In this document: piece after piece, positions 8,717-16,404 of the stretch
Numbering within the stretch: position 1 is the first letter of the stretch
Layout: every line of letters begins with the position of its first letter
Assembly: GCF_964252635.1 (NCBI RefSeq)
Contig: NZ_CAXUNP010000004.1
Span: forward strand, 62,001-126,000
Direction of reading: 5' to 3'
DNA length: 64,000 nt
From: Jatrophihabitans sp964252635
GTDB lineage: Bacteria > Actinomycetota > Actinomycetes > Mycobacteriales > Jatrophihabitantaceae
Notes under the pieces: generated by a model
Seen by the model: the letters and a program-made list of their open reading frames with translations, nothing else
Databases searched by the model: none
Told to the model about the DNA's origin: nothing
Position numbers and translations under genes: made by a program

Positions 8717-9894
8717 ACCCTGCGGCGCCGACCGGCACAGCGGCCGCGACGGGCAAGGGTACGGGGACAGCGACGCGGCCGAAGCACGTCGACGAGCTGG
8801 ACGTGGTGCGCGTCCTCACCTTCGCGTGCGTCATCGGTGTGCACGCGGTCTCCATCTCCACCCGCAGCGGCGGCGAGACGGCCGGCGGCTTCCTGATCAT
8901 GCTGCACTTCACGCGCGAGGCCTTCTTCTGGCTCACCGGTTTCGTCCTGACCCTGAACTACGGCCGTCGCCGCATCGACGTGCCGCACTTCTGGCGTCGC
9001 CGTCTGCAGCTCGTCGGCATCCCCTACGTGCTGTGGTCGCTGTTCTACTGCTGGATCGACCGCATCAGGTTCGGCACACCTGCCTGGCCGTGGGGCGTCG
9101 TCCGCGACCTGGCCTACGGCACGTCCTACTACCACCTCTATTTCCTGCTCGTCTCGCTGCAGATCTACCTGCTGTTCCCGCTCATCGCCGTGCTCATCCG
9201 CCGTACCGCCCGTCATCACGTCGCGCTGCTCGTGGTTGCCGTCCTGGTGCAGGCGGTGCTGCTCGCCCGGATCCAGTGGTATGGGCCGTACACCGGCTGG
9301 GCCGCAGCGTTCAACGCGCACGAGAGCGCGTTGTTCTGGAACTACGGGTTCTGGGTCCTGTTCGGTGCCGTGGTCGCGTGGCACATCGACACGGTCCGCA
9401 CCTGGCTCGACGCGCACGCCCGTGCGGTCGTCGCCGCGTTCGTGGTGGCGGCAGCGATCACCGTCACCTACTACCTGTGGCAGGTGGCCCGGGGTGAAAC
9501 CGTCAGCAAAGCATCGGCGGTGCTTCAGCCCATCATGCTCTTCTGGGTCACGGCGGTAATTGGAGCTCTGTTGGTCATCGGCCGGCGGTACGTGCGTGTC
9601 CCTCAGGGCCGCACGGTGCGCAAGGTGGTCACGGTCGCCTCGGACCGCTCGTTCGCGGTGTTCCTCGCGCACCCGCTCGTCATCTGGTTGGTGGTGCAGT
9701 ACCGCGACCCGTGGGCGGCCCAGCTGCCGAACCCGTGGCGCTCCATCGTCGTCTACGTGCTCGCGGTCGTCGGCTCGGCGCTGATCGCCGAGGTACTGCG
9801 GCGCAGCCCACTCAGCCTCGTGCTCGCCGGCCGGCCGATGGCGCGGACGACGCTGCCGGGCCGCAAAACACCAGCTGCGAGCCAGCGCTCCTAG
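8713..9894 (+). CDS. Integral membrane acyltransferase (Acyl_transf_3 family)
   Basis: A 393-residue protein with about ten membrane helices. ELDVVRVLTFACVIGVHAV at the start of the first helix contains the conserved His (H44) that the family needs to transfer acyl groups. GFVLTLNYGRRR and RRRLQLVGIPYVLWS are typical cytoplasmic loop motifs. Family members acetylate or acylate cell-surface sugars, peptidoglycan, lipids or antibiotics across the membrane. It is coupled by ATGA to the acyl-CoA ligase, which could supply its acyl donor. That link is inferred. Its stop TAG is shared with the stop of the convergent small gene (CTAG is its own complement). Confidence 0.85.
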   Translation: MNPAAPTGTAAATGKGTGTATRPKHVDELDVVRVLTFACVIGVHAVSISTRSGGETAGGFLIMLHFTREAFFWLTGFVLTLNYGRRRIDVPHFWRRRLQLVGIPYVLWSLFYCWIDRIRFGTPAWPWGVVRDLAYGTSYYHLYFLLVSLQIYLLFPLIAVLIRRTARHHVALLVVAVLVQAVLLARIQWYGPYTGWAAAFNAHESALFWNYGFWVLFGAVVAWHIDTVRTWLDAHARAVVAAFVVAAAITVTYYLWQVARGETVSKASAVLQPIMLFWVTAVIGALLVIGRRYVRVPQGRTVRKVVTVASDRSFAVFLAHPLVIWLVVQYRDPWAAQLPNPWRSIVVYVLAVVGSALIAEVLRRSPLSLVLAGRPMARTTLPGRKTPAASQRS

Positions 9895-10187
9895 TTCGCG
9901 CGTGACTCGTGCGGGCCGTCGTCGCCGAGGTCGTCCGGCTTCAACGGCTCCAGCGGGCGCAGGCGCATCCAGGCCAGCATGAACAGCCCGACCACCAGCA
10001 GCCCGATACCCGTCCACAGGTTGAGGTGCAGCCCCGCACCCTTGCGGATCTGCGCATCGGTGTCGGTGAAGCTCTTGATGACCAGGATGACGCCGTAGAC
10101 GGTGAGCAGCCCGCCCACGATCAACCGGATGTCGAACAGCTTCGAGATGCGACTCGAGGTCGACTCGTCGATCTCCTTCGCGGCCAT
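9891..10187 (-). CDS. Small two-helix membrane protein, unknown function
   Basis: A 98-residue protein with two hydrophobic helices (about 23-42 and 58-76) separated by a short polar loop, and charged ends. Small proteins of this form are often found next to sodium:solute symporters in actinobacteria. It ends 12 nt after the symporter gene on the same strand, as the downstream gene, with GGAGGGATC upstream of its ATG. It may be an accessory subunit of the symporter, but no known motif was recognised. The stop overlaps the acyltransferase stop on the other strand. Confidence 0.65.
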   Translation of the reverse strand: MAAKEIDESTSSRISKLFDIRLIVGGLLTVYGVILVIKSFTDTDAQIRKGAGLHLNLWTGIGLLVVGLFMLAWMRLRPLEPLKPDDLGDDGPHESRAN

Positions 10188-10199
10188 GGCCGATCCCTC

Positions 10200-11843
10200 C
10201 TAGGCGAAGATGATGTTCAGGACGACACCGATGGCCAGGGCCCCGGAGCCGAGCACGACCGGGCGCTGCCACCACGGCATGGCCTGGGCCTTCTCGCGCG
10301 GCTTGCCCCGCCGCCGGCTGTAGACGATGTCGCCGAGGGTGGCCGGGTCCGGCCGCGTGGTGAAGGCGGTGACGCCCAGGGTGACGACGATGTCGACGCC
10401 GAACGCGACACCGGCCTGGATGAACGTCGCGTAGATCGCCGACGCCACGTGGAAGACGTCGTTCTGGAACAGCAGGAACGTGACCGACCCGCTCACCACG
10501 CCGGCGAGCAGCCCCCAGAAGCCGCCCCACGCCGACGTCTTGCGCCAGAACATGCCCAGGATGAAGGTGGCGAAGATCGGGGCGTTGAAGATGCTGAACA
10601 GCGACTGCAGGTAGGTCATGATGTTGTTGAAGTGCGACGCGAGGATCGCCGTGAACACCGCGATGACGATGCCGCCGACCGTGACCAGGCGTCCGGCGTT
10701 GAGGTAGTAGCGGTCGCTGCGGCCCTTGCGCAGGTACGGCTCGAGCAGGTCGTAGGTGACCACGGTGTTCAGCGAGCTGACGTTCGCGGCGACGCCGGCC
10801 ATGAACGACGCGAACAGGCCGGTGATCGCGATGCCCAGCACTCCTGAGGGCAGCAATCGCCCCATCAGCGCGGGGATCGCGTCGTTGTAGGTCATGTTGC
10901 CCTTGCCGAAGTCCTTGAACGTCACCAGCGCCACCAGCCCGGGGATCACGGTGATGGCCGGGATGAACAGCTTCGGGTAGGCGGCGATCAGCGGCGTGCG
11001 CCGGCCGGCGGACTCGTCCTTCGCCGACAGCGCACGCTGCACCTCGGCGAAGTTCGTCGTCCAGTAGCCGAACGACAGCACGAAGCCCAGGCCCAGGATG
11101 ATGCCGATGAAATTGGCGCCGATCGGGTTCTGCGGGTGCGCGTTGATGCCCGTGCCCTGCCAGGCGTGGATGCCGTTGTTGCCCAGCACGGACGCCGAGA
11201 CCTTGTGCTTGAGCTCGCCGATGCCGCCGACGTTCTTGACGGCCGCGACCGTCAGCGGGATGAGGCCGGCGAGGATGACGAAGAACTGCAGCACCTCGCC
11301 GTAGATCGCACTGGAGAGGCCGCCGGCGCCGATGTAGACCAGCACGAACACGGCCGAGATGACGATGCCCACGTAGAGGTTGAAGCCGAGCAGGCTCTGC
11401 AGCACGATCGCCAGTGCGTACAGGTTGACACCGGCGATGAGCACCGCGGACACCGCGAAGACCACGGAGTTCAGCACGTGCGTCGAGTCGTTGTACCGGA
11501 CGCGCAGGAACTCGGGCACCGAGCGCACCTTCGCGCGGAAGTAGAACGGCATCATCACGATGCCGAGGAACACCATGGCCGGGACGGCGCCGACCCAGTA
11601 GTAGTGCACCGTGGCCACGCCGTACTGCGCGCCGTTGGCGGCCATGCCCAGGATCTCGGTCGCGCCGAGGTTCGCGCTGACGAACGCCAGGCCGGTGACC
11701 CACGCGGGCAACGAGCGGCCGGCGAGCAGGAAGTCGGCACTGGTGCCCACCGACCGCCGTGCCGCCAGCCCGATGCCCAGGATGGCGACGAAGTAGATGA
11801 CCAGCAGCACGATGTCGAGAACACTCGGGTGAAGCCGCAGCAT
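10200..11843 (-). CDS. Sodium:solute symporter family transporter
   Basis: A 547-residue SSS-family carrier with about 14 helices. The segments GLAARRSVGTSADFLLAGRSLPAW, NLGATEILGMAANGAQYG and FGYWTTNFAEVQRALSAKD are characteristic; the last is the family signature seen in sugar symporters such as vSGLT. Transport is driven by the sodium gradient, and the cargo is probably a sugar or polyol. The ATG at 11843 is chosen because GGAGGG lies 7 nt upstream; a longer frame to 11912 lacks such a site. It is divergent from the deoR-type regulator at 12020 and is likely in that regulon, adding a second uptake route to the ABC importer further right. Confidence 0.9.
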   Translation of the reverse strand: MLRLHPSVLDIVLLVIYFVAILGIGLAARRSVGTSADFLLAGRSLPAWVTGLAFVSANLGATEILGMAANGAQYGVATVHYYWVGAVPAMVFLGIVMMPFYFRAKVRSVPEFLRVRYNDSTHVLNSVVFAVSAVLIAGVNLYALAIVLQSLLGFNLYVGIVISAVFVLVYIGAGGLSSAIYGEVLQFFVILAGLIPLTVAAVKNVGGIGELKHKVSASVLGNNGIHAWQGTGINAHPQNPIGANFIGIILGLGFVLSFGYWTTNFAEVQRALSAKDESAGRRTPLIAAYPKLFIPAITVIPGLVALVTFKDFGKGNMTYNDAIPALMGRLLPSGVLGIAITGLFASFMAGVAANVSSLNTVVTYDLLEPYLRKGRSDRYYLNAGRLVTVGGIVIAVFTAILASHFNNIMTYLQSLFSIFNAPIFATFILGMFWRKTSAWGGFWGLLAGVVSGSVTFLLFQNDVFHVASAIYATFIQAGVAFGVDIVVTLGVTAFTTRPDPATLGDIVYSRRRGKPREKAQAMPWWQRPVVLGSGALAIGVVLNIIFA

Positions 11844-12019
11844 GACGCGCCCTCCAAGGAATGAACGGGTGTGGTTGACCCTGGTATGACCTGGTGTCGC
11901 GGCCGTGATCACACGTCCGGCGGAATCATGACAAAGCGTCGGGGTGATGGCTGGAGGCGCGCGGACCGCGCGGCGACCCGCGCTGGACCACGCTCACCGA
12001 CGTACGGAACGATGGAACG

Positions 12020-12817
12020 ATGAGTGAGCCGGGCGTCGAACGCGGGCCGGCCGCACGGCGCGAGCTGGTGCGGCGGCGCGTGCTCGACGCCGGGTTCGCC
12101 CGCGTCGACGATCTGGTGCGCGAGTTCGACGTCAGCCTCATGACCATGCATCGCGACCTCGACGCACTCGAGGCCGAGGGCTGGATCAGCAAGATCCGCG
12201 GGGGCGCGACGGCCAACCCCTCGGCGCTGGTCGACGCCGGCGTGCGCGAGCGCGCCACCTCGATGGGCGCGGAGAAGGCGGCGATGTGCGATGTCGCGGC
12301 GCAGCTGCTGAGCCACGGCCAGACCATCTTCCTCGATGACAGCACCACCGTGCTGGGCCTCGTGCCGCACGTGCTGGCCGACTCGCCGATGACCGTCGCG
12401 ACCAACTTCCTGCCTGCCCTGCGCGCGTTCGGCGACACCACGTCGGTCGACCTGCACCTGCTCGGCGGGACTTACCATTCCCGGCAGGAATCCTGTCAGG
12501 GACTCCAGACGGTCGATGCGATCGACGCGATGCACGCCGACCTGTTCTTCATGTCCACGACCGCCGTGATGGACGGGCGCTGCCTGCACCGCTCCGAGGC
12601 CACGGTGATGACCCGACGGGCCTTCATGCGCAACGCGGCCCGCAGCGTCCTGTTGGTCGATCATGCGAAATTCGGCCGCCCTGCCCCACACATGCTCTGC
12701 GACGTAGGCGAATTCGACACCGTCATCACCGACGACGGGATCGACGACTCCGACCTCGAGATGTTGCGCAGCCGGTGCGACGACGTCCAGGTCGCCCAGG
12801 TCCTCCGCGCGTCCTGA
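12020..12817 (+). CDS. DeoR family transcriptional regulator
   Basis: A 265-residue repressor-type regulator. The N-terminal winged helix-turn-helix is at about 16-70 (VDDLVREFDVSLMTMHRDLDALEAEGWISKIRGGA, the DeoR signature). The C-terminal DeoRC effector domain (about 85-245) contains the sugar-phosphate site segments FLDDSTTV, TNFLPALRAFG and LLVDHAKFGR. Effectors are normally phosphorylated sugars, so it fits control of kinases that make such an intermediate. It sits between the divergent symporter and the FGGY kinase operon and is the obvious ligand-responsive regulator of both. The best operator candidate is the 42-bp palindrome just downstream, upstream of the kinase gene. Confidence 0.9.
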   Translation: MSEPGVERGPAARRELVRRRVLDAGFARVDDLVREFDVSLMTMHRDLDALEAEGWISKIRGGATANPSALVDAGVRERATSMGAEKAAMCDVAAQLLSHGQTIFLDDSTTVLGLVPHVLADSPMTVATNFLPALRAFGDTTSVDLHLLGGTYHSRQESCQGLQTVDAIDAMHADLFFMSTTAVMDGRCLHRSEATVMTRRAFMRNAARSVLLVDHAKFGRPAPHMLCDVGEFDTVITDDGIDDSDLEMLRSRCDDVQVAQVLRAS

Positions 12818-12882
12818 GCTCCACCCCTCGCACGACCCCCTTCGAAACGTCCAGGTCACGACTGGGAAACATCCCCTTTGCT

Positions 12883-12924
12883 TATCCCAAGATGAGTGTT
12901 ATATCTATCACTCAACTTGAGATA
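12883..12924. promoter_or_regulatory. 42-bp imperfect palindrome, probable operator of the kinase operon
   Basis: Seventeen of 21 symmetric base pairs match around the centre 12903/12904. The left half begins TATCCCAAGATGAGTG and the right half is its near complement. It is AT-rich in a GC-rich genome and lies 18-59 nt upstream of the GTG of the FGGY kinase, where promoter elements must be. Half-sites of about 16 bp arranged symmetrically suit a regulator dimer or tetramer. The adjacent DeoR protein is the likely binder; this is inference. Confidence 0.7.
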
Positions 12925-12941
12925 GCAGCTGGGGGTAACGG

Positions 12942-14429
12942 GTGTTCTGTGGCATCGACGTCGGCACGCAGGGCGTGCGTGCCGTGGTCGTCGACGACGC
13001 GGGAACCGTCCTCGGCGAGGCCGCGGCCGCGCTGACGCCAGGCACGCGCTCCGGCCGCGAACACACCCAGTCGCCGGCCTCCTGGTGGGACGCACTGGTC
13101 GTCGCCGTGCGCGGTGCCCTGTCCGCAGCCGGGCCGGGCGCCCGGGTCGACGCCCTGGCCGTGGACGCGACGTCCGGCACGGTGCTGGTCGAGCACCCGG
13201 ACGGCGCTGCGGCGGGGCCGGCGCTGATGTACGACGACGCCCGCGCCGCCGACGAGGCCGACGAGGTCGCCCGCGTCGGGGCCGAGCTCTGGGACTCCCT
13301 CGGCTACCGGATGCAGCCCAGCTGGGCCCTGCCGAAGGCCGTCTGGTTGCAGCGCTCCGGCGACCTCGCCGGCCGTGACCGCATCGTGCACCAGTCCGAT
13401 CACCTGGTGGGCCGGCTGGCCGGTCGACCCGTCGCCACCGACACCTCCAACGCGCTCAAGACCGGAGCGGACCTGCGCGCGGTCGCCTGGCCGCAGGGGG
13501 TGTTCGACGAGCTCGGCCTGCGGGCCGGCCTGCTGCCCGACCTGGTGCTGCCCGGCACCGTGCTCGCGACGGTCGGCGCCGCCGCGGCGGCCGAGACCGG
13601 CCTGCGCGAGGGCACGGTCATCCGCGCCGGCATGACCGACGGCTGCGCCGCGCAGATCGCGGCCGGCGCGCTGCGCACCGGCCGCTGGAGCAGCGCGCTC
13701 GGCACCACGCTCGTCGTCAAGGGCGCCACTGACCAGCTGCTGCAGGACCCGGCCGGCGCGGTGTACTGCCACCGGCACCCGGACGGTGGCTGGCTGCCCG
13801 GCGGCGCGTCCAGCACCGGCGCCTCGGCCCTGAACGCGGCGTTCCCCGGTGTCGACGGCGCCGGCCTCGGCCGGCTCACCGAGCAGGCCGCGCAACGGGC
13901 TCTGCCCACCGACATCGCCTATCCGCTGGCCGGCCGCGGCGAGCGCTTCCCGTTCGTGGCCCCGGCCGCCGAGGGGTTCGGCATCGCGTCCCTCGACGAC
14001 GACGTCGACCGCTTCGCGGCGGTGTGCCTGGGCATCGCCCGCGTGGAGCGGCTCGCCTACGACGTCCTGCGGGTCCGCGGCGCCGAGACGTCCGGCCCGG
14101 TGGCCCTGACCGGCGGGACGACCCGCAACGCCTGGTGGAACCAGCTGCGTACCGACACCCTCGGCCGCCCGACCGAGCGACCGGCCTCGTCGCAGGCCGC
14201 GTTCGGGATGGCCGTGCTCGCCGGCGCCGAACCCGGCGAGCTGACGGCCACGGCCGAGCGGATGGTCCACGTCGTGGAGCGCTCCGAACCGGACGCCGAG
14301 CGCGCCGCCACGCTCGAGCCGGGCTACCGCGCGCTGGTCGAGAGCCTCGCCGACCGGGGTTGGCTCGACCACGACCTGGCGGCGAGTGTGCTGGCGACCA
14401 CGTCGCCACAGGACGAGGTGGCCCGGTGA
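12942..14429 (+). CDS. FGGY family carbohydrate kinase (first of two)
   Basis: A 495-residue kinase of the FGGY family (xylulokinase, glycerol kinase, ribulokinase). GIDVGTQGVRAVVVDDAG is the N-terminal phosphate-1 motif, GGWLPGGASSTGA lies in the sugar-binding region, and ALTGGTTRNAWWNQLRTDTLG is the C-terminal adenosine motif. The reaction is ATP-dependent phosphorylation of a sugar or polyol. It is the first gene after the 42-bp palindrome, with GGGGGT as ribosome site 5-6 nt before the GTG, and it overlaps the next gene by 4 bp. A second, divergent FGGY kinase ends the same operon, so they probably act on different intermediates. Substrate is not determinable by reading. Confidence 0.9.
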   Translation: MFCGIDVGTQGVRAVVVDDAGTVLGEAAAALTPGTRSGREHTQSPASWWDALVVAVRGALSAAGPGARVDALAVDATSGTVLVEHPDGAAAGPALMYDDARAADEADEVARVGAELWDSLGYRMQPSWALPKAVWLQRSGDLAGRDRIVHQSDHLVGRLAGRPVATDTSNALKTGADLRAVAWPQGVFDELGLRAGLLPDLVLPGTVLATVGAAAAAETGLREGTVIRAGMTDGCAAQIAAGALRTGRWSSALGTTLVVKGATDQLLQDPAGAVYCHRHPDGGWLPGGASSTGASALNAAFPGVDGAGLGRLTEQAAQRALPTDIAYPLAGRGERFPFVAPAAEGFGIASLDDDVDRFAAVCLGIARVERLAYDVLRVRGAETSGPVALTGGTTRNAWWNQLRTDTLGRPTERPASSQAAFGMAVLAGAEPGELTATAERMVHVVERSEPDAERAATLEPGYRALVESLADRGWLDHDLAASVLATTSPQDEVAR

Positions 14430-15058
14430 TTGCTTCCACCCGGCTGGTCCTGGTCCGGCACGGCGAGACCATCTGGCACGCCGACAACCGCTACGCCGGC
14501 GGCAGCTCGGACATCGACCTGACCGAGTTCGGCAAACGGCAGGCGCAGGAGCTCGCCGCCTGGGCCGGCACCGAACACTTCGACGCGGTCGCGGTGTCGC
14601 CGGTCCGCCGCGCCCTGGAGACGGCGCGGCCCAGCGCCGCAGCGCTCGGCCTGCCGCTGGAGATCGTCGACGACCTCCGCGAGGTGGACTTCGGCGTCGC
14701 CGAGGGCCACACCGTCGACGAGCTGCTCAGCCTCGACGCCGACATGGTGCACCGGTTCCGGGCCGACCCCGCCGCCCACCCGTACCCGGGGTCGGAATCG
14801 CCGGTCCACGCGGCCCGCCGGGCGGAGTCCGCGCTGCGCGGTGTGTGCAAGCAGTTCCCCGGCGGGACGGTGCTGGTGGTCGCCCACAACACCCTGTTGC
14901 GGCTGGCGCTGTGCGCCCTGCTCGACCTGCCCGTCGAGCGGTACCGGCAGTTGTTCCCGCGGCTGGAGAACGCCGCGGTCACCGAAGTCCTCGTGCCGGC
15001 CGATCCCGACCGGCCGGCGGCCCTGCTGCGACTCAACGCACCCGTGGGGCCGCCGTGA
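14426..15058 (+). CDS. Histidine phosphatase family protein
   Basis: A 210-residue member of the phosphoglycerate mutase-like phosphatases. LVLVRHGETIWHADNRYAG carries the catalytic RHG histidine. Further family landmarks are SPVRRALETA, DLREVDFGVAEGHT and VVAHNTLLRLAL with the second catalytic His. Such enzymes are usually phosphatases of sugar phosphates or small phospho-metabolites, sometimes mutases. The start GTG overlaps the FGGY kinase stop, so kinase and phosphatase are co-translated. That pairing is unusual and may mean a phosphorylated intermediate is dephosphorylated after rearrangement, or an overflow product is repaired. It is 60 residues shorter than true phosphoglycerate mutases. 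Confidence 0.88.
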   Translation: MIASTRLVLVRHGETIWHADNRYAGGSSDIDLTEFGKRQAQELAAWAGTEHFDAVAVSPVRRALETARPSAAALGLPLEIVDDLREVDFGVAEGHTVDELLSLDADMVHRFRADPAAHPYPGSESPVHAARRAESALRGVCKQFPGGTVLVVAHNTLLRLALCALLDLPVERYRQLFPRLENAAVTEVLVPADPDRPAALLRLNAPVGPP

Positions 15059-15080
15059 GGACTGCGCCCGACGTACGACA

Positions 15081-15160
15081 CGACCCAGCACGACCGAGCA
15101 CGACCCAGCACGACCCAGCACGACCCAGCACGACCCAGCATGACCCGACACGACCCAGCA
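15081..15160. repeat. Eight tandem 10-bp repeats (CGACCCAGCA)
   Basis: Units begin every 10 bp from 15081. Six are exact CGACCCAGCA; those at 15091 and 15141 differ by one and two bases. The array fills most of the 155-bp gap between the phosphatase and the solute-binding protein gene. The period matches about one DNA helical turn. It contains no obvious hairpin and is not a CRISPR, since there are no spacers. Confidence 0.9.
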
Positions 15161-15213
15161 CCGCGTACGAGCAAGGCCGCCCGTCCGGGCCGCCACGACC
15201 CGAAGGAGCACCG

Positions 15214-16323
15214 ATGATCACCCGCCGAATGCAACGCCTGCTCTGCTCGATCGCCGTCACGGCGGTCGCGGTGGGCGGCGTCGCCGCCTGCTCGACCAAG
15301 TCCAGCGGCGGCAGCGGCTCGAAGGGCAGTGCGAAGAGCGCCAAGATCGCCTTCCTCATGCCCGACGAGGCCTCCACGCGCTACGAGCAGCACGACCGCC
15401 CGGGCTTCGTCGCCGAGCTGAAGAAGATCTGTCCCAAGTGCACGCCGCTGTACCAGAACGCCGACGCCGACGCGTCCAAGCAGCAGCAGCAGTTCAACTC
15501 CGTCATCTCCCAGGGCGCCAAGGCCATCGTCATCGACCCCGTCGACTCGACCGCCGCAGCCTCGCTCGTGAGCCAGGCGAAGAGCCAGGGCGTCAAGGTC
15601 ATCGCCTACGACCGTCCCATCCCGAAGGTCAAGCTCGACTACTACGTCTCCTTCAACAACGAGGCGATCGGCAAGGCCATCGCGTCCTCGCTCGTGCAGG
15701 ACCTGAAGGCCAAGAACGTGTCACCGAGTTCGGGCGGCGTGCTCGAGGTCAACGGCTCGCCGACCGACGCGGCCGCCGGCCTGATCAAGAAGGGCATCCA
15801 CGAGGGTCTCGCCTCCGGCGGCTACAAGACGCTCGCCGAGTACGACACGCCGGACTGGGACCCGTCCAAGGCCCAGCAGTGGGTGTCGGGCCAGGTCTCC
15901 CGCTTCGGCAAGCAGATCCAGGGCATCGTCGCCGCCAACGACGGCACGGGCGGCGGCGCCATCGCCGCGCTGAAGGCGGCGGGCGTGAGCCCCGTCCCGC
16001 CGGTGACCGGCAACGACGCCACCACGGCCGGACTGCAGCTCATCATCGCGGGCGACCAGTACAACACCATCTCCAAGCCCAGCGAGATCGTCGCCGCCGC
16101 AGCGGCCCGGGTGGCGTACGGCCTGATCCAGGGCAAGAAGCCCAAGGCCGACGCAGTGCTGTTCGGTACGCCGACCCAGCTGTTCACCCCGACGCTGGTC
16201 ACGGCGAAGAACCTCAAGGCCGAGGTCATCGACAAGAAGGTGGCCGGCAAGCCGATCGCCACCGCGTCGCAGCTGTGCGGCGGCCGCTACGCGGCCGGCT
16301 GCAGCAAGCTCGGCATCTCCTAG
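15214..16323 (+). CDS. Sugar ABC transporter substrate-binding lipoprotein (XylF/RbsB-like)
   Basis: A 369-residue periplasmic-binding-protein type 1 lipoprotein. The signal peptide ends in lipobox GVAAC with C26. Then come AKIAFLMPDEASTRYEQHDRPGF, GAKAIVIDPVDS, VIAYDRPI, a hinge region, and AANDGTGGGAIAALKAAG, all in the order of xylose and ribose binding proteins. It captures a sugar or polyol outside the membrane and delivers it to the permease encoded downstream. GAAGGAG lies 5 nt before the ATG. It sits between the 10-bp repeat array and a strong hairpin, an arrangement that would allow higher expression than its transporter partners. The cluster of four cysteines (CPKC near 69, CGGRYAAGC at the end) could form disulfides. 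Confidence 0.93.
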   Translation: MITRRMQRLLCSIAVTAVAVGGVAACSTKSSGGSGSKGSAKSAKIAFLMPDEASTRYEQHDRPGFVAELKKICPKCTPLYQNADADASKQQQQFNSVISQGAKAIVIDPVDSTAAASLVSQAKSQGVKVIAYDRPIPKVKLDYYVSFNNEAIGKAIASSLVQDLKAKNVSPSSGGVLEVNGSPTDAAAGLIKKGIHEGLASGGYKTLAEYDTPDWDPSKAQQWVSGQVSRFGKQIQGIVAANDGTGGGAIAALKAAGVSPVPPVTGNDATTAGLQLIIAGDQYNTISKPSEIVAAAAARVAYGLIQGKKPKADAVLFGTPTQLFTPTLVTAKNLKAEVIDKKVAGKPIATASQLCGGRYAAGCSKLGIS

Positions 16324-16327
16324 AACC

Positions 16328-16370
16328 GGTGTCCGCGCCCCCGCCGTGCCCCGGCGGGGACGCGGACACC
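16328..16370 (+). terminator. Intra-operon hairpin after the binding-protein gene
   Basis: A 19-bp stem with one mismatch (arms 16328-16346 and 16352-16370, loop of 5 nt) begins 4 nt after the binding-protein stop. Transporter genes continue in the same direction 35 nt later, so it is probably a partial terminator or a 3' end stabiliser that raises the level of the binding protein relative to the ATPase and permease. Confidence 0.65.
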
Positions 16371-16404
16371 CACCCCTGCTCGGCACCACGAACGGAGTGA
16401 GTCG

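Noticed and set aside
8512..11703. A 1063-codon minus-strand frame across the ligase, acyltransferase and symporter genes
   Set aside because: It crosses real genes on both strands in the wrong frame and shows no domain; a shadow of high third-position GC.
12016..12023. Second operator half-site (GATGAGTG) at the DeoR start codon
   Set aside because: Only eight bases match the palindrome half-site, no symmetric partner follows, and the match includes the start codon.
15081..15160. Possible CRISPR array
   Set aside because: Units are 10 bp and directly adjacent with no spacers, and no cas genes are present in the window.
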